From: JAFIHK01 sp041441455
GTDB taxonomy: Bacteria; Bacteroidota; Bacteroidia; Bacteroidales; UBA932
Reading direction: 5' to 3'
Assembly (NCBI GenBank): GCA_041441455.1
Contig: JASDTB010000007.1
Coordinates: 1 to 34,024, forward strand
Length of the DNA stretch: 34,024 nt
In this document: positions 8,571 through 16,031 of the stretch, in pieces
Numbering within the stretch: position 1 is the stretch's first letter
Layout of the letters: each line of letters starts with the position of its first letter
Made by a program: the position numbers and the translations under genes
The notes under the pieces: model-generated
Told to the model about the DNA's origin: nothing
Seen by the model: the letters and a program-made list of their open reading frames with translations, nothing else
Database searches by the model: none

Positions 8571-9265
8571 ATTAGAGATCCTAGAATAAGAAGGTCTATT
8601 GCACTTGGCCCGCGTCTATTTCCTCCACCGAGGTTGGTCGGACCATTTTTTCTGCTAATTAATACAATAAAGATTATCACGATAATGATTACTACAGCTA
8701 TTGCAGCAAAAGCACCACCCTCGGCACCTTTAGCGGCATATTCACTGGAGTTGTACTCTCCCGAAGCGATCTTCATTACAACATCTGTTGCCTTGCTAAT
8801 CCCTTCAAAATAGTTGTTATTTCTAAATGAAGGAATCATTTCGTTGGTTACAATTCTTTTACAAATAGCATCTGGAAGTGCTCCTTCCAATCCATAACCA
8901 GTTGCTATAAATGCCTCTCCTCTACTATTACCCTGCTTAGGCTTTACTAAAATTACTACCCCATTATCGAATTTAGCCTGACCTACTTTCCATGTTTCAC
9001 CAATCTGGTAAGCCATTTGAGAAGGCTCATAACCATTAAGATCGGGTATAGTAACGACTACTATTTGGTTCGATGTTTTATTTGAAAAATCTACCAGTTT
9101 TTGTTCAAGAGCAGTTGCCTCCTCTTGAGTGAAAACCTGTGCTAAGTCATTAACTAATCGCGGAGGCTCAGGACGTGCAGGTACCTGTGCCAATGCTGGT
9201 ACTATCGTTATCAACCATAGTACAGCAAGCAGGATTAATCTGCTATTCCCCAAATGAGATTTCAT
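8450..9265 (-). CDS. TPM-domain membrane protein with glycine-rich tail (YgcG family)
   Basis: 271 aa from the ATG at 9265. Seen: signal peptide (residues 1-27, LITIVPALAQ), a TPM/YgcG domain (about 30-165, with LVNDLAQVFTQEE and NQIVVVTIPDLNGYEPSQMA), a transmembrane helix (about 187-204), and an almost pure Gly/Phe tail ending GGGGAGGSW, a typical ending of this family. The domain is probably periplasmic and the tail cytoplasmic. TPM proteins have been linked to photosystem repair in plants, but the bacterial role is unclear; they commonly sit beside LemA genes, as here. An ATG at 9286 is also in frame, but the chosen start leaves a better signal peptide. Overlaps the preceding TPM gene by 23 bases. 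Confidence 0.87.
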   Translation of the reverse strand: MKSHLGNSRLILLAVLWLITIVPALAQVPARPEPPRLVNDLAQVFTQEEATALEQKLVDFSNKTSNQIVVVTIPDLNGYEPSQMAYQIGETWKVGQAKFDNGVVILVKPKQGNSRGEAFIATGYGLEGALPDAICKRIVTNEMIPSFRNNNYFEGISKATDVVMKIASGEYNSSEYAAKGAEGGAFAAIAVVIIIVIIFIVLISRKNGPTNLGGGNRRGPSAIDLLILGSLMSGGGRSSGGGFGGFGGGGGGGFGGFGGGGFGGGGAGGSW

Positions 9266-9683
9266 CGCTCTGCTCATTAATGTCATTACTAGTGTATGGG
9301 AAGAACTCTTTAAGTTTACTTCCAGCTAACTCAATACCGGCACAAATTCCCGAAGCGGGATCTCCAGTTTTGATATGTTGTAAAATCAGAGCGTAAACTT
9401 CATCCCAAAAGTTGATTGGAACAACTTTGTTAATTCCAGAATCTCCTATGATCGCAAGTTTTCTCGATTTAAAGGCAATGTATATCAGAACACCATTTCT
9501 AAGAGCTGTCTCATTCATTTTAAGTTTGTTAAAAATATAAACGGCTCTATCTAGAGGGTTTTCCTCTTTACAATAAGTCTCAATATGGACACGAATCTCT
9601 CCAGATGTGTCCTTTTCGGCAGCCTCGATGGACTGAACAATTCTCGACTGGTCTGCCTTTGAAAGGAATTCAGAGGCGCTCAC
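9243..9683 (-). CDS. Small soluble TPM-domain protein
   Basis: 146 aa, starting at a GTG one base after the lemA stop. It contains a TPM domain of the YgcG-like type with TSGEIRVHIETYCKEENPLDRA, NGVLIYIAFKSRKLAIIGDSGIN and a C-terminal helical part. There is no signal peptide and no transmembrane helix, so it should be cytoplasmic, in contrast to the following TPM protein, which is exported and membrane bound. A LemA gene followed by one short and one long TPM gene is a recurrent arrangement in Bacteroidota and elsewhere. The biochemical function is not known; the operon suggests the three proteins form or service one membrane complex (inference). Confidence 0.85.
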   Translation of the reverse strand: MSASEFLSKADQSRIVQSIEAAEKDTSGEIRVHIETYCKEENPLDRAVYIFNKLKMNETALRNGVLIYIAFKSRKLAIIGDSGINKVVPINFWDEVYALILQHIKTGDPASGICAGIELAGSKLKEFFPYTSNDINEQSDEISFGE

Positions 9684-9684
9684 C

Positions 9685-10281
9685 TTAAAATTCTACTTTA
9701 GGCGCAACGTCACTTCCCTCTTTTGCCTCGAAATAGGCTTTTCTCTCGAAACCGAACATTCCCGCAATAATGTTTTTAGGGAATTGACGGATATATGTGT
9801 TGTAACCTTGAGCTATTTCATTGAATTTTTGTCTTTCGACAGTAATTCTGTTTTCAGTACCCTCAAGTTGAGCTTGTAATTCTAAAAAGTTTTGATTGGC
9901 CTTAAGGTCAGGATATCTTTCAACTATAACCATCAATCTTCCTAAAGCAGAACTAAGTTCGCCTTGAGCTGCTTGGAATTTTTTGATACTCTCTTCATTC
10001 ATCTTAGTAGGGTCAACAGTTGTTTGAGTAGCTTTCGATCTAGCATTTATTACCCCTTCGAGAGTCTCTTTCTCATGAGCTGCATAGCCTTTTACTGTAG
10101 CAACGAGATTTGGAATAAGATCGGCTCTACGTTGATAAACATTCTCAACTTGCGACCAAGCTGAAGTAACTTGCTCCTCTTTAGAGACCATTCCATTATA
10201 TGCGCCCTTAATCCAGAAGAAAAGTATAAGAACAAAACCAAGTATTACAAGCAATGTAATAACACCTTTTGAAAGTTTCAT
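9685..10281 (-). CDS. lemA: LemA family protein
   Basis: 198 aa from the ATG at 10281. One N-terminal transmembrane helix (about residues 6-24) is followed by the four-helix LemA domain with AWSQVENVYQRRADLIPNLV, LEGVINARSKA, YPDLKANQNF, LEGTENRITVERQKFNE and a C-terminal FPKNIIAGMFGFERKAYFEA. LemA proteins are membrane anchored with the helical bundle outside the cytoplasm; the family function remains poorly defined. The longer frame starting at 10320 would overlap the upstream lipoprotein gene, while the chosen start leaves a 28-base gap and begins just before the membrane helix. First of a LemA-TPM-TPM set. Confidence 0.92.
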   Translation of the reverse strand: MKLSKGVITLLVILGFVLILFFWIKGAYNGMVSKEEQVTSAWSQVENVYQRRADLIPNLVATVKGYAAHEKETLEGVINARSKATQTTVDPTKMNEESIKKFQAAQGELSSALGRLMVIVERYPDLKANQNFLELQAQLEGTENRITVERQKFNEIAQGYNTYIRQFPKNIIAGMFGFERKAYFEAKEGSDVAPKVEF

Positions 10282-10309
10282 GTTTTCTATTGTTTTAATT
10301 GTTTGTGAT

Positions 10310-11338
10310 TTAAATATCATAAGTTCTCACACATCTTACCGAAGCAGCAAATGCTGTTTTTCCAGTAAAATTGTATGGGAAATCAGGGCTATCATAGTAA
10401 ATATATCTGTAAAACGCACTGTTATTATCTTTTTGAGTAGATGACCACCAAAACGCATACTCTTGAATACCCTTGAAGTAACCTAATTCAGTAGTTGAAT
10501 ATCCTGCTGGAAGAGCGTTGAACTTAAAAGCGTTTGCTGGAGTGCTTAGTGCACTATATTTCCAAATTGAACTTCCATTTAAGTAGGCTTTAACAGATAA
10601 CTTTGCTCCTAGTCCAGCCCAATTATTATCGAAGCTGATTGATAAGTTGTTATTTAGTGCTTTAGCTAAATCCTCCCAATCTTGATTTGTAGGAACTCTC
10701 CAACCCTGAGGACAGATTCCTTGAGGACCAGAACCTAAACCAGTAGCAGAAACAGCACCTGTAGCTTCGTTCCATGTGTAAAGTCTGCCATAAATTGGCC
10801 TGATAGCATCTGATGATTGGTATGCGACACCAGCCCCTGCCCAATCAAGATTCTCATTAAACCATTGTAGATTGCCTATTGTAGAGTAGTAATATTTTCT
10901 ATTATCTCTTGCATCTACCATGAAATTAGATCCTTTATCTACACCACTGAAACTCTCAGCTGATTCTGGATTAATGACAATTGTGCTTTTGTAAGTTGTT
11001 TTCTTAGCATATCTTGCGTGAGTCAATTCTACAGTTACCGAATAAGCCCCAAATTTTGATGGTGCAGTGACCTCTACGGTTTGTCCATATACAGTATCTT
11101 TCAAAAACCCTTTTGTAATCCACATATAGGTGATACTATCAACAGGATCTGTAATGCCTCTTGCTGATAAAGTAATTTTCTTTGAAGCAGTCATATATTG
11201 TGGAACATCGATGTATAGAGTTCCGGTCATATAGTTTGTAGTAGTACTGCTGCTCTCGCTCTTTTTGCATGCTGCAAATGGCAGCAATATGACCAATATT
11301 AAAAGGATCTTTACCCAGGCTCCGATAGATTTCATCAT
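10310..11338 (-). CDS. FISUMP-domain lipoprotein
   Basis: 342 aa with a lipoprotein signal peptide (lipobox FAAC, Cys24). Residues about 38-125 look like one immunoglobulin-type beta domain (DPVDSITYMWITKG and SVTVELTHA). Residues about 150-340 form a FISUMP domain, the major-paralogue domain first named in Fibrobacter succinogenes: IGNLQWFNENLDW, YGRLYTWNEATGA, GICPQGWRVPTNQDWEDL, FNALPAGY, FWWSSTQ and the terminal VRCVR. These are secreted or surface-exposed proteins of Bacteroidota and relatives; the domain function is unknown, though the fold resembles formylglycine-generating-enzyme or lectin-like domains. It is the first gene of the LemA operon by strand and spacing (28 bases). Confidence 0.88.
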   Translation of the reverse strand: MMKSIGAWVKILLILVILLPFAACKKSESSSTTTNYMTGTLYIDVPQYMTASKKITLSARGITDPVDSITYMWITKGFLKDTVYGQTVEVTAPSKFGAYSVTVELTHARYAKKTTYKSTIVINPESAESFSGVDKGSNFMVDARDNRKYYYSTIGNLQWFNENLDWAGAGVAYQSSDAIRPIYGRLYTWNEATGAVSATGLGSGPQGICPQGWRVPTNQDWEDLAKALNNNLSISFDNNWAGLGAKLSVKAYLNGSSIWKYSALSTPANAFKFNALPAGYSTTELGYFKGIQEYAFWWSSTQKDNNSAFYRYIYYDSPDFPYNFTGKTAFAASVRCVRTYDI

Positions 11339-11369
11339 TTTCTTTAGTTTACTTATATCTTATAACATA

Positions 11370-11404
11370 CAAAGATATTTTTTTTATTCTAAATTTGTGC
11401 CAAA
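11370..11404 (-). promoter_or_regulatory. Candidate Bacteroidota promoter for the FISUMP-LemA-TPM operon
   Basis: On the minus strand a perfect -7 element TATCTTTG (11377-11370) is preceded by TTTG (11404-11401) at 23 bases, somewhat longer than the usual 19-21. The predicted transcript would start about 25 bases before the ATG at 11338. Confidence 0.35.
11390..11397 (+). promoter_or_regulatory. Candidate -7 element for apbE
   Basis: TAAATTTG fits the TAnnTTTG consensus, 19 bases before the apbE ATG, but no TTTG lies at the expected upstream distance, so the support is weak. Confidence 0.28.
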
Positions 11405-11416
11405 TTATTAGTCAAA

Positions 11417-12424
11417 ATGAAATTTTCTAAACTATTACCGGTTCTTATTCCGGTTGTCCTACTTTCACTTACCTCGTGCAAGCAGTCAAAAGAGTATAAA
11501 GTTATAGATGGCTTTACACAAGGAACTACCTATCATATAGTTTACGAGTATGCTTCAGCAGACTCATTGAATAACATTGTGGATTCTATTTTAGTTGCGA
11601 TTGACAACTCATTGTCGGTTTATAATAATAAATCAATAATCTCTGCAGTAAACATGAATGAAGAGGTAGCTCTTGACACCCTTTTTATAAATGTTTTCAA
11701 TAGGTCGGTTGAGATAACAAAGATCAGTAATGGAGCATTTGATATCTCGGCAGCACCATTTTTTGATATCTGGGGTTTTGGATTTAAAAATAAAGAGTCA
11801 GTTACCGACCAAAAGCTCGATAGTATAAAGGCATTTACCGGGATGGATAAGATCAAGATTGAGAATGGCAAAGTTGTTAAAACAGATCCTCGAGTTACTA
11901 TAAATGTTAATGCAATTGCTCAAGGTTATACTGCCGATGTAATCGCTCAAGAGTTCGATCGTAGAGGAATAGAAAATTACTTAGTGGAAATTGGTGGTGA
12001 GATTATGTGTAAGGGTAAAAACTCCAGAGGGGAGCTATGGACTATTGCGATAGATAAACCTGTTGATGGAAATAATATACCTGGTCAAGACGTTCAAGAT
12101 ATAGTTGAATTAACTGGGAGAGGACTTGCAACTTCGGGTAATTATAGAAAATATTATGAGGAGAATGGCGAGAAGTTTTCACATACAATCGACCCTTCTA
12201 CAGGTGAGCCTGTAAAACATAATTTATTGAGTGCAACTGTGATTGCAAAAGATGCAATGACTGCAGATGCTATGGCCACGGTTCTTATGGTTGTCGGATT
12301 AGACAAGGCAAAAGAGATTTTGGCAGCCGATGCAACTATGGATGCCTATTTAGTTTATTCTGAACAAGGGGTATTCAAAGTTTATAAAACCGAAGGAGTG
12401 CAAATACGTCAAACTAAGAAATAA
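11417..12424 (+). CDS. apbE: FAD:protein FMN transferase (ApbE), lipoprotein
   Basis: 335 aa with lipobox LTSC (Cys21). ApbE attaches FMN from FAD to threonine residues of target proteins such as NqrB/NqrC and RnfG on the outer face of the inner membrane. Seen: FTQGTTYHIVYEY near residue 33, SVYNNKSIISAVN, SNGAFDISAAPFFDIWGFG, VNVNAIAQGYTADVIA, YLVEIGGEIMCKG, LATSGNYRKYYEENGEKFSHTIDPSTGEPV and the Mg-binding region DAMTADAMATVLMVVG. Length and motifs are complete. No Nqr/Rnf genes are visible here. The next gene, a D-aminoacylase, follows after 18 bases on the same strand and is probably co-transcribed. Confidence 0.94.
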   Translation: MKFSKLLPVLIPVVLLSLTSCKQSKEYKVIDGFTQGTTYHIVYEYASADSLNNIVDSILVAIDNSLSVYNNKSIISAVNMNEEVALDTLFINVFNRSVEITKISNGAFDISAAPFFDIWGFGFKNKESVTDQKLDSIKAFTGMDKIKIENGKVVKTDPRVTINVNAIAQGYTADVIAQEFDRRGIENYLVEIGGEIMCKGKNSRGELWTIAIDKPVDGNNIPGQDVQDIVELTGRGLATSGNYRKYYEENGEKFSHTIDPSTGEPVKHNLLSATVIAKDAMTADAMATVLMVVGLDKAKEILAADATMDAYLVYSEQGVFKVYKTEGVQIRQTKK

Positions 12425-12442
12425 AACATAACTTACCAAAAC

Positions 12443-14056
12443 ATGGAACGGAGAGACTTCATTAAAAAGGCAATCTTTGCAGGAGCAGCTATGGGATTAG
12501 GAATCAATGAATCTTTTGCCTCAATAAAGATTTCATCGAGATTCGATACAATTATTCGTGGTGGCTTAGTATATGCCGGTGATGGAAGGTCTCCTTATAA
12601 GGCAGACGTTGGTATCAAGGATGGAAAGATATCGGCTATCGGTGATCTTGGCCGTTCTGCAGACAGGATTATTAATGCCAAGGGCAAAGCTGTCTCTCCA
12701 GGGTTTATCGACCTTCACACTCATACAGACGGTAACCTTTTCGACGCTCCTCTTGGTGATAGCAAGATCTATCAGGGAGTCACTTTAGATATTGGTGGAA
12801 ACTGCGGAGATAGTCCTTTTCCTTCGGCTAAATGGGAGAGTGCTGCTGCGTTTTATGGTGCATTGTCTGCCGGCAATATTGGAATTAACTATAAATCATT
12901 CATAGGGCAAGGACAACTCAGATCATTCGTTGTTGGCGACAATAATGTTCCAGCTACTTCGGACAATATGTCCAAAATGATCGGCATCGTTAGTGCTGCA
13001 ATGGAGCAAGGGGCTGCAGGAATTTCATGTGGACTTGAGTACACACCAGGATCATATGCTCCCGATGAGGAGATTGTTGAACTGTGTAAAGTTGTTGCAA
13101 GATATGGCGGACTCTTTGCTATTCATATGCGTAACGAAGATGACAGGGTAGAGGAGTCGGTAAGTGAGGCTATTAAGATAGCACAAGCCTCTGGTGTAAG
13201 ATTACAGATTTCTCACTTAAAAGCGCAAAATGCAGCGAATTGGCACAAAGCCTCTTCATTGATTAAATTGATAGAAGATGCTAAAAAATCTGGGTTAGAT
13301 ATAGCTTTTGACAGATATCCATATATTGCTTTCTCAACAGGAATGTCATCTTTTATTCCTATGAATGACAGGCAGGGAACAACCGACGAAGTTGTTGCAC
13401 GACTAAAAGATACCGAAAAATCAAAACTAATTGGAGAGTATGCCGACTCAAGAATCAAGAGACTTGGCGGCTCTGGTAATGTCGTTGTGACATCATGTAC
13501 TCTCCCCGAAAATAAAAAATATATAGGCAAGAGCGTTAAAGAGTGTGCTCAAATAAATGGAGTATCAGATTGGGAGTTTATTCGTGAGTTACTCATCTCG
13601 GAGAGGGTCTCAGTGAGTATAATTGGCTTTGCTATGCGCGAAGAGAATGTTAAATTGTTCTTATCGCACGATTTAGGAATGCCTGCATCGGACGGAAGTG
13701 TCTATTCTCCTTTTGGAAAACTTGGAGAGACAATGCCTCATCCTCGCTCTTATGGTACATTCCCAAGATTTATTGGTAAGTATTGCAGAGACGAAAAGCT
13801 TATGTCGTTGGAGAGAGCTATTATGAAGTGTACTTCATTACCAGCATCTCGCTTAGGACTAAAAGATAGAGGACTTTTAAATCCAGGCTATAAAGCTGAC
13901 ATAGTAGTTTTTGACCCAAATACAATTATTGATAAAGCAACTTTTGCGCTGCCTCATCAGTATGCTTCAGGAATTGAACATGTATTTGTTAATGGCGCAC
14001 ACACCATTAAGGATGGGATGAACACTGGAGAGCTATTCGGAAGCGTTCTCTCCTGA
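12443..14056 (+). CDS. N-acyl-D-amino-acid deacylase (D-aminoacylase), amidohydrolase superfamily
   Basis: 537 aa. Removes the acyl group from N-acyl-D-amino acids; wider substrate possibilities exist in this family. Seen: the metal-binding LHTHTDGN (His92, His94), GGNCGDS (Cys121, the characteristic cysteine ligand), AIHMRNEDDRVEESVSEA (His228), LQISHLKA (His258) and the catalytic aspartate in ASDGSVYSP (Asp417), with a flanking beta domain at both ends (FDTIIRGGLVYAGDG; GYKADIVVFDPNTI). The N-terminus MERRDFIKKA followed by a hydrophobic stretch looks like a Tat signal, so the enzyme may be exported folded. Its 3' end overlaps phoH by 24 bases. Confidence 0.9.
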   Translation: MERRDFIKKAIFAGAAMGLGINESFASIKISSRFDTIIRGGLVYAGDGRSPYKADVGIKDGKISAIGDLGRSADRIINAKGKAVSPGFIDLHTHTDGNLFDAPLGDSKIYQGVTLDIGGNCGDSPFPSAKWESAAAFYGALSAGNIGINYKSFIGQGQLRSFVVGDNNVPATSDNMSKMIGIVSAAMEQGAAGISCGLEYTPGSYAPDEEIVELCKVVARYGGLFAIHMRNEDDRVEESVSEAIKIAQASGVRLQISHLKAQNAANWHKASSLIKLIEDAKKSGLDIAFDRYPYIAFSTGMSSFIPMNDRQGTTDEVVARLKDTEKSKLIGEYADSRIKRLGGSGNVVVTSCTLPENKKYIGKSVKECAQINGVSDWEFIRELLISERVSVSIIGFAMREENVKLFLSHDLGMPASDGSVYSPFGKLGETMPHPRSYGTFPRFIGKYCRDEKLMSLERAIMKCTSLPASRLGLKDRGLLNPGYKADIVVFDPNTIIDKATFALPHQYASGIEHVFVNGAHTIKDGMNTGELFGSVLS

Positions 14057-14972
14057 TTTCTCAAAAGCATCAACTATTTTACCGACAAGCGGATGTCTGA
14101 CGATGTCCGCTTTGTCGAAGTTTACGACTTTCACCCCTTTGATTTTTCCGACAAGCTGTACACCTTTGAGTAACCCAGAGTCTGATCTTCGTGGCAGGTC
14201 AATTTGGGTAGCATCACCTGTTACGATGAATTTTGCATTGCCACCCATTCTTGTCAGAAACATCTTTAGCTGACCTAATGTTGTGTTTTGAGCTTCGTCC
14301 AAGATAACAAATGCGCTATCAAGTGTTCTTCCTCTCATATATGCTAATGGGGCAATCTGAATAATACCCTCCTCCATCAAGGCNNNNNNNNNNATCTCTT
14401 AGAGCATCGTAGAGCGGCTGTAAATATGGATCTAATTTGTCTCTCAAGTCTCCAGGAAGGAATCCAAGTCTCTCCCCAGCTTCAACAGCGGGCCTGGTTA
14501 GAATTAGTCTCTTTACCTCTTTGTTTTTCAGAGCTCTCACTGCTAAAGCAATAGCAGTATAGGTCTTCCCCGATCCAGCTGGACCTAGGGCGAAAATCAG
14601 GTCGTTTGAATAGTAGCTTTTTACTAATTTTTTTTGATTAGGTGTCCGAGCTCTAACGATCTTTCCTTCTGTTCCAAAAACAATTATATCGCTCTCTTCC
14701 TCGGAGTGAATATTTGACAAACTTCCCTCCATCAGAGAATTGACATCATCTTCGTTCAGCCGACTTTTTTTGCTTCGAATCTTAATAAGCTCATTGAGCG
14801 CTTCCTCAAATTTTTTGATCTCAGTCGCTGCCCCCTTCAAATAGATTTCAGACCCACGGGCTGCGATTCTTAGTTTGGGAAAGTATCCCGAAAAAAGATC
14901 AAATAATTTATTGTTGACTCCATATATGTCTGATGGATCTATCTCTTTGAGTGTAATGATTTTGTCGGTCAT
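14033..14972 (-). CDS. PhoH-like ATPase, interrupted by an assembly gap
   Basis: PhoH proteins are cytoplasmic P-loop ATPases of the helicase-like superfamily, connected with RNA metabolism and often with YbeY. Seen before the gap: a KH-like N-terminal part (about residues 32-68), Walker A LGPAGSGKT (residues 129-137), LTRPAVEAGERLGFLPGDL and LDPYLQPLYDALRD. After the gap: EEGIIQIAPLAYMRGRTL, Walker B FVILDEAQNTT, FLTRMGGNAKFIVTGD and DKADIVRHPLVGKI. The two parts sit in different frames only because ten Ns (14384-14393) replace an unknown length. Both sides stop at codon borders, so the true gap should be a multiple of three. It is one intact gene, not a pseudogene. It overlaps capA by 4 bases and the convergent D-aminoacylase gene by 24. 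Confidence 0.93.
14083..14117 (+). other. Long mRNA hairpin just past the D-aminoacylase stop, inside phoH
   Basis: On plus-strand RNA, the arm starting CGACAAGCGGA (14083) pairs with the arm ending TCCGCTTTGTCG (14117), with one bulged U, and the stem continues through TGTC/GATG by two G-U pairs to a TGAC loop: about 15 base pairs. There is no T-run behind it (AAGTTTACG), so it is not a classic terminator; it could protect the 3' end or aid termination. On the minus strand the G-U pairs become mismatches. Confidence 0.5.
14384..14393. other. Assembly gap (10 Ns)
   Basis: A run of exactly ten Ns inside phoH. The frame on the two sides does not agree with ten bases; comparison with the usual PhoH sequence between LYDAL(R/Q)D and the (E/A)L(I/M)E(D/E)GII segment suggests roughly eight missing codons. 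Confidence 0.95.
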
Positions 14973-16030
14973 TTCGTAAGTATGGAATAATAGTGTTTCA
15001 TTTTATCGTATGAGTCTCGAACTTTGAACCTTTCTGGTTTGTCGAGGAACTCTTTGATTCTAATTACTGAGTATCCTTTTTCGAACTCTCCTGGTCTTGT
15101 AGTCCAAAGGTACTCATAATCTGGTTTAAGAATGGTCACTTTGCCATTGTTACATTTTTTTAGATTTAATGTCACGCATAGACCGATTCTAGTAAAAGGG
15201 GTACTCATATTTGAGATAAAATTTCCAAGAGAAAAGAGAGTTATATCTGATATTGAGTCGCCTGATTCTGTATGTTCAAAATTTTGAGGTACATGTGGAT
15301 GAGATCCTATGATAATCTTTACACCATTTCGATTAAACAGGCTCTTCCATTTTAGTTGCTCAGAATTGTTCTTTAATTTATACTCTTCGCCCCAGTGGAT
15401 GCAGGCAATTATAACATCTGGTTTGTATAAGGTAGCTCTAAAGATATCTCTCTTTATTGTCGCAGAGTCGAGCCTTTTAACTATAAACGGCGTAGGTGTT
15501 TTTAGCCCATTTGTCCCATAAGTGTAGTTAAGGAATGCGACTTTAATCCCTGAGATCTCTTTAATCAGGGGATAGCTTTTCTCCTCGTGATCACTGTCTC
15601 GATAAATTCCAATATAATCTACATTTAGAGTGTCGAAAAGATTTATGGCTCCTGAGATTCCCGAACTTTTTCTATCGCAAATGTGATTATTTGCAGATAA
15701 AAATAGATCAAAACCTGCCTCCTTTGTTTCTCTAGCAAGAGAAGCTGGCGATCCGAATACTGGATATCCAGAGAAAGGTGGTGCCGGAAAAGTTGTCTCC
15801 ATATTAACAACAGAGTAATCGGCATCTTGAAGGATTGGGGCAATGTTCTTGAAATAGCAAGAGTAGTCGTAAGATGACGATTGGTTTGGATTTGCTCCCC
15901 TCTTTAATGCAGATGAGAGTTGCTCTTTATGCTGCATCAAATCGCCAAAGAATGATATTTTGACGGTATCGGGCTCGTTATATAACAACGATCCAAGTAT
16001 AAACTGTAGATATAAAAACAGGTATGTCAA
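14969..16030 (-). CDS. CapA-family protein (poly-gamma-glutamate synthesis CapA-like metallophosphatase fold)
   Basis: 353 aa. The N-terminal hydrophobic segment (residues 2-17) suggests export or anchoring. Seen: ISFFGDLMQHKEQ (the GDLM-H signature), YSVVNMETTFP, FDLFLSANNHICDRKSSG, IGIYRD, IACIHWGEEYKL, IIIGSHPHVPQ and LFSLGNFISN, all family-typical. CapA relatives have a calcineurin-like fold and take part in poly-gamma-glutamate or other envelope polymer metabolism, but no capB/capC synthesis genes are here, so a capsule role is not supported. The stop overlaps the phoH start (ATGA), and the start lies one base after the DUF389 gene, so the three genes are probably one operon. Confidence 0.9.
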   Translation of the reverse strand: MTYLFLYLQFILGSLLYNEPDTVKISFFGDLMQHKEQLSSALKRGANPNQSSSYDYSCYFKNIAPILQDADYSVVNMETTFPAPPFSGYPVFGSPASLARETKEAGFDLFLSANNHICDRKSSGISGAINLFDTLNVDYIGIYRDSDHEEKSYPLIKEISGIKVAFLNYTYGTNGLKTPTPFIVKRLDSATIKRDIFRATLYKPDVIIACIHWGEEYKLKNNSEQLKWKSLFNRNGVKIIIGSHPHVPQNFEHTESGDSISDITLFSLGNFISNMSTPFTRIGLCVTLNLKKCNNGKVTILKPDYEYLWTTRPGEFEKGYSVIRIKEFLDKPERFKVRDSYDKMKHYYSILTK

Positions 16031-16031
16031 A

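Noticed and set aside
8635..8651. TGGT-CGG-ACCA followed by TTTTTT as a plus-strand terminator for the TolC gene
   Set aside because: The stem has only four pairs and a three-base loop; too weak to claim, though the T-run is good.
13989..14010. TTAATGG / CCATTAA inverted repeat as the terminator of the phoH operon
   Set aside because: No T-run follows on the minus strand, and a 7-bp AT-rich stem is expected by chance at this scale.
14033..14972. phoH as a pseudogene or as two genes
   Set aside because: The break coincides exactly with a run of Ns, and both halves are conserved up to the gap.
14969..16030. CapA as evidence for a capsule or poly-glutamate locus
   Set aside because: No capB, capC or other polymer genes nearby; single CapA-like proteins are common without capsules.
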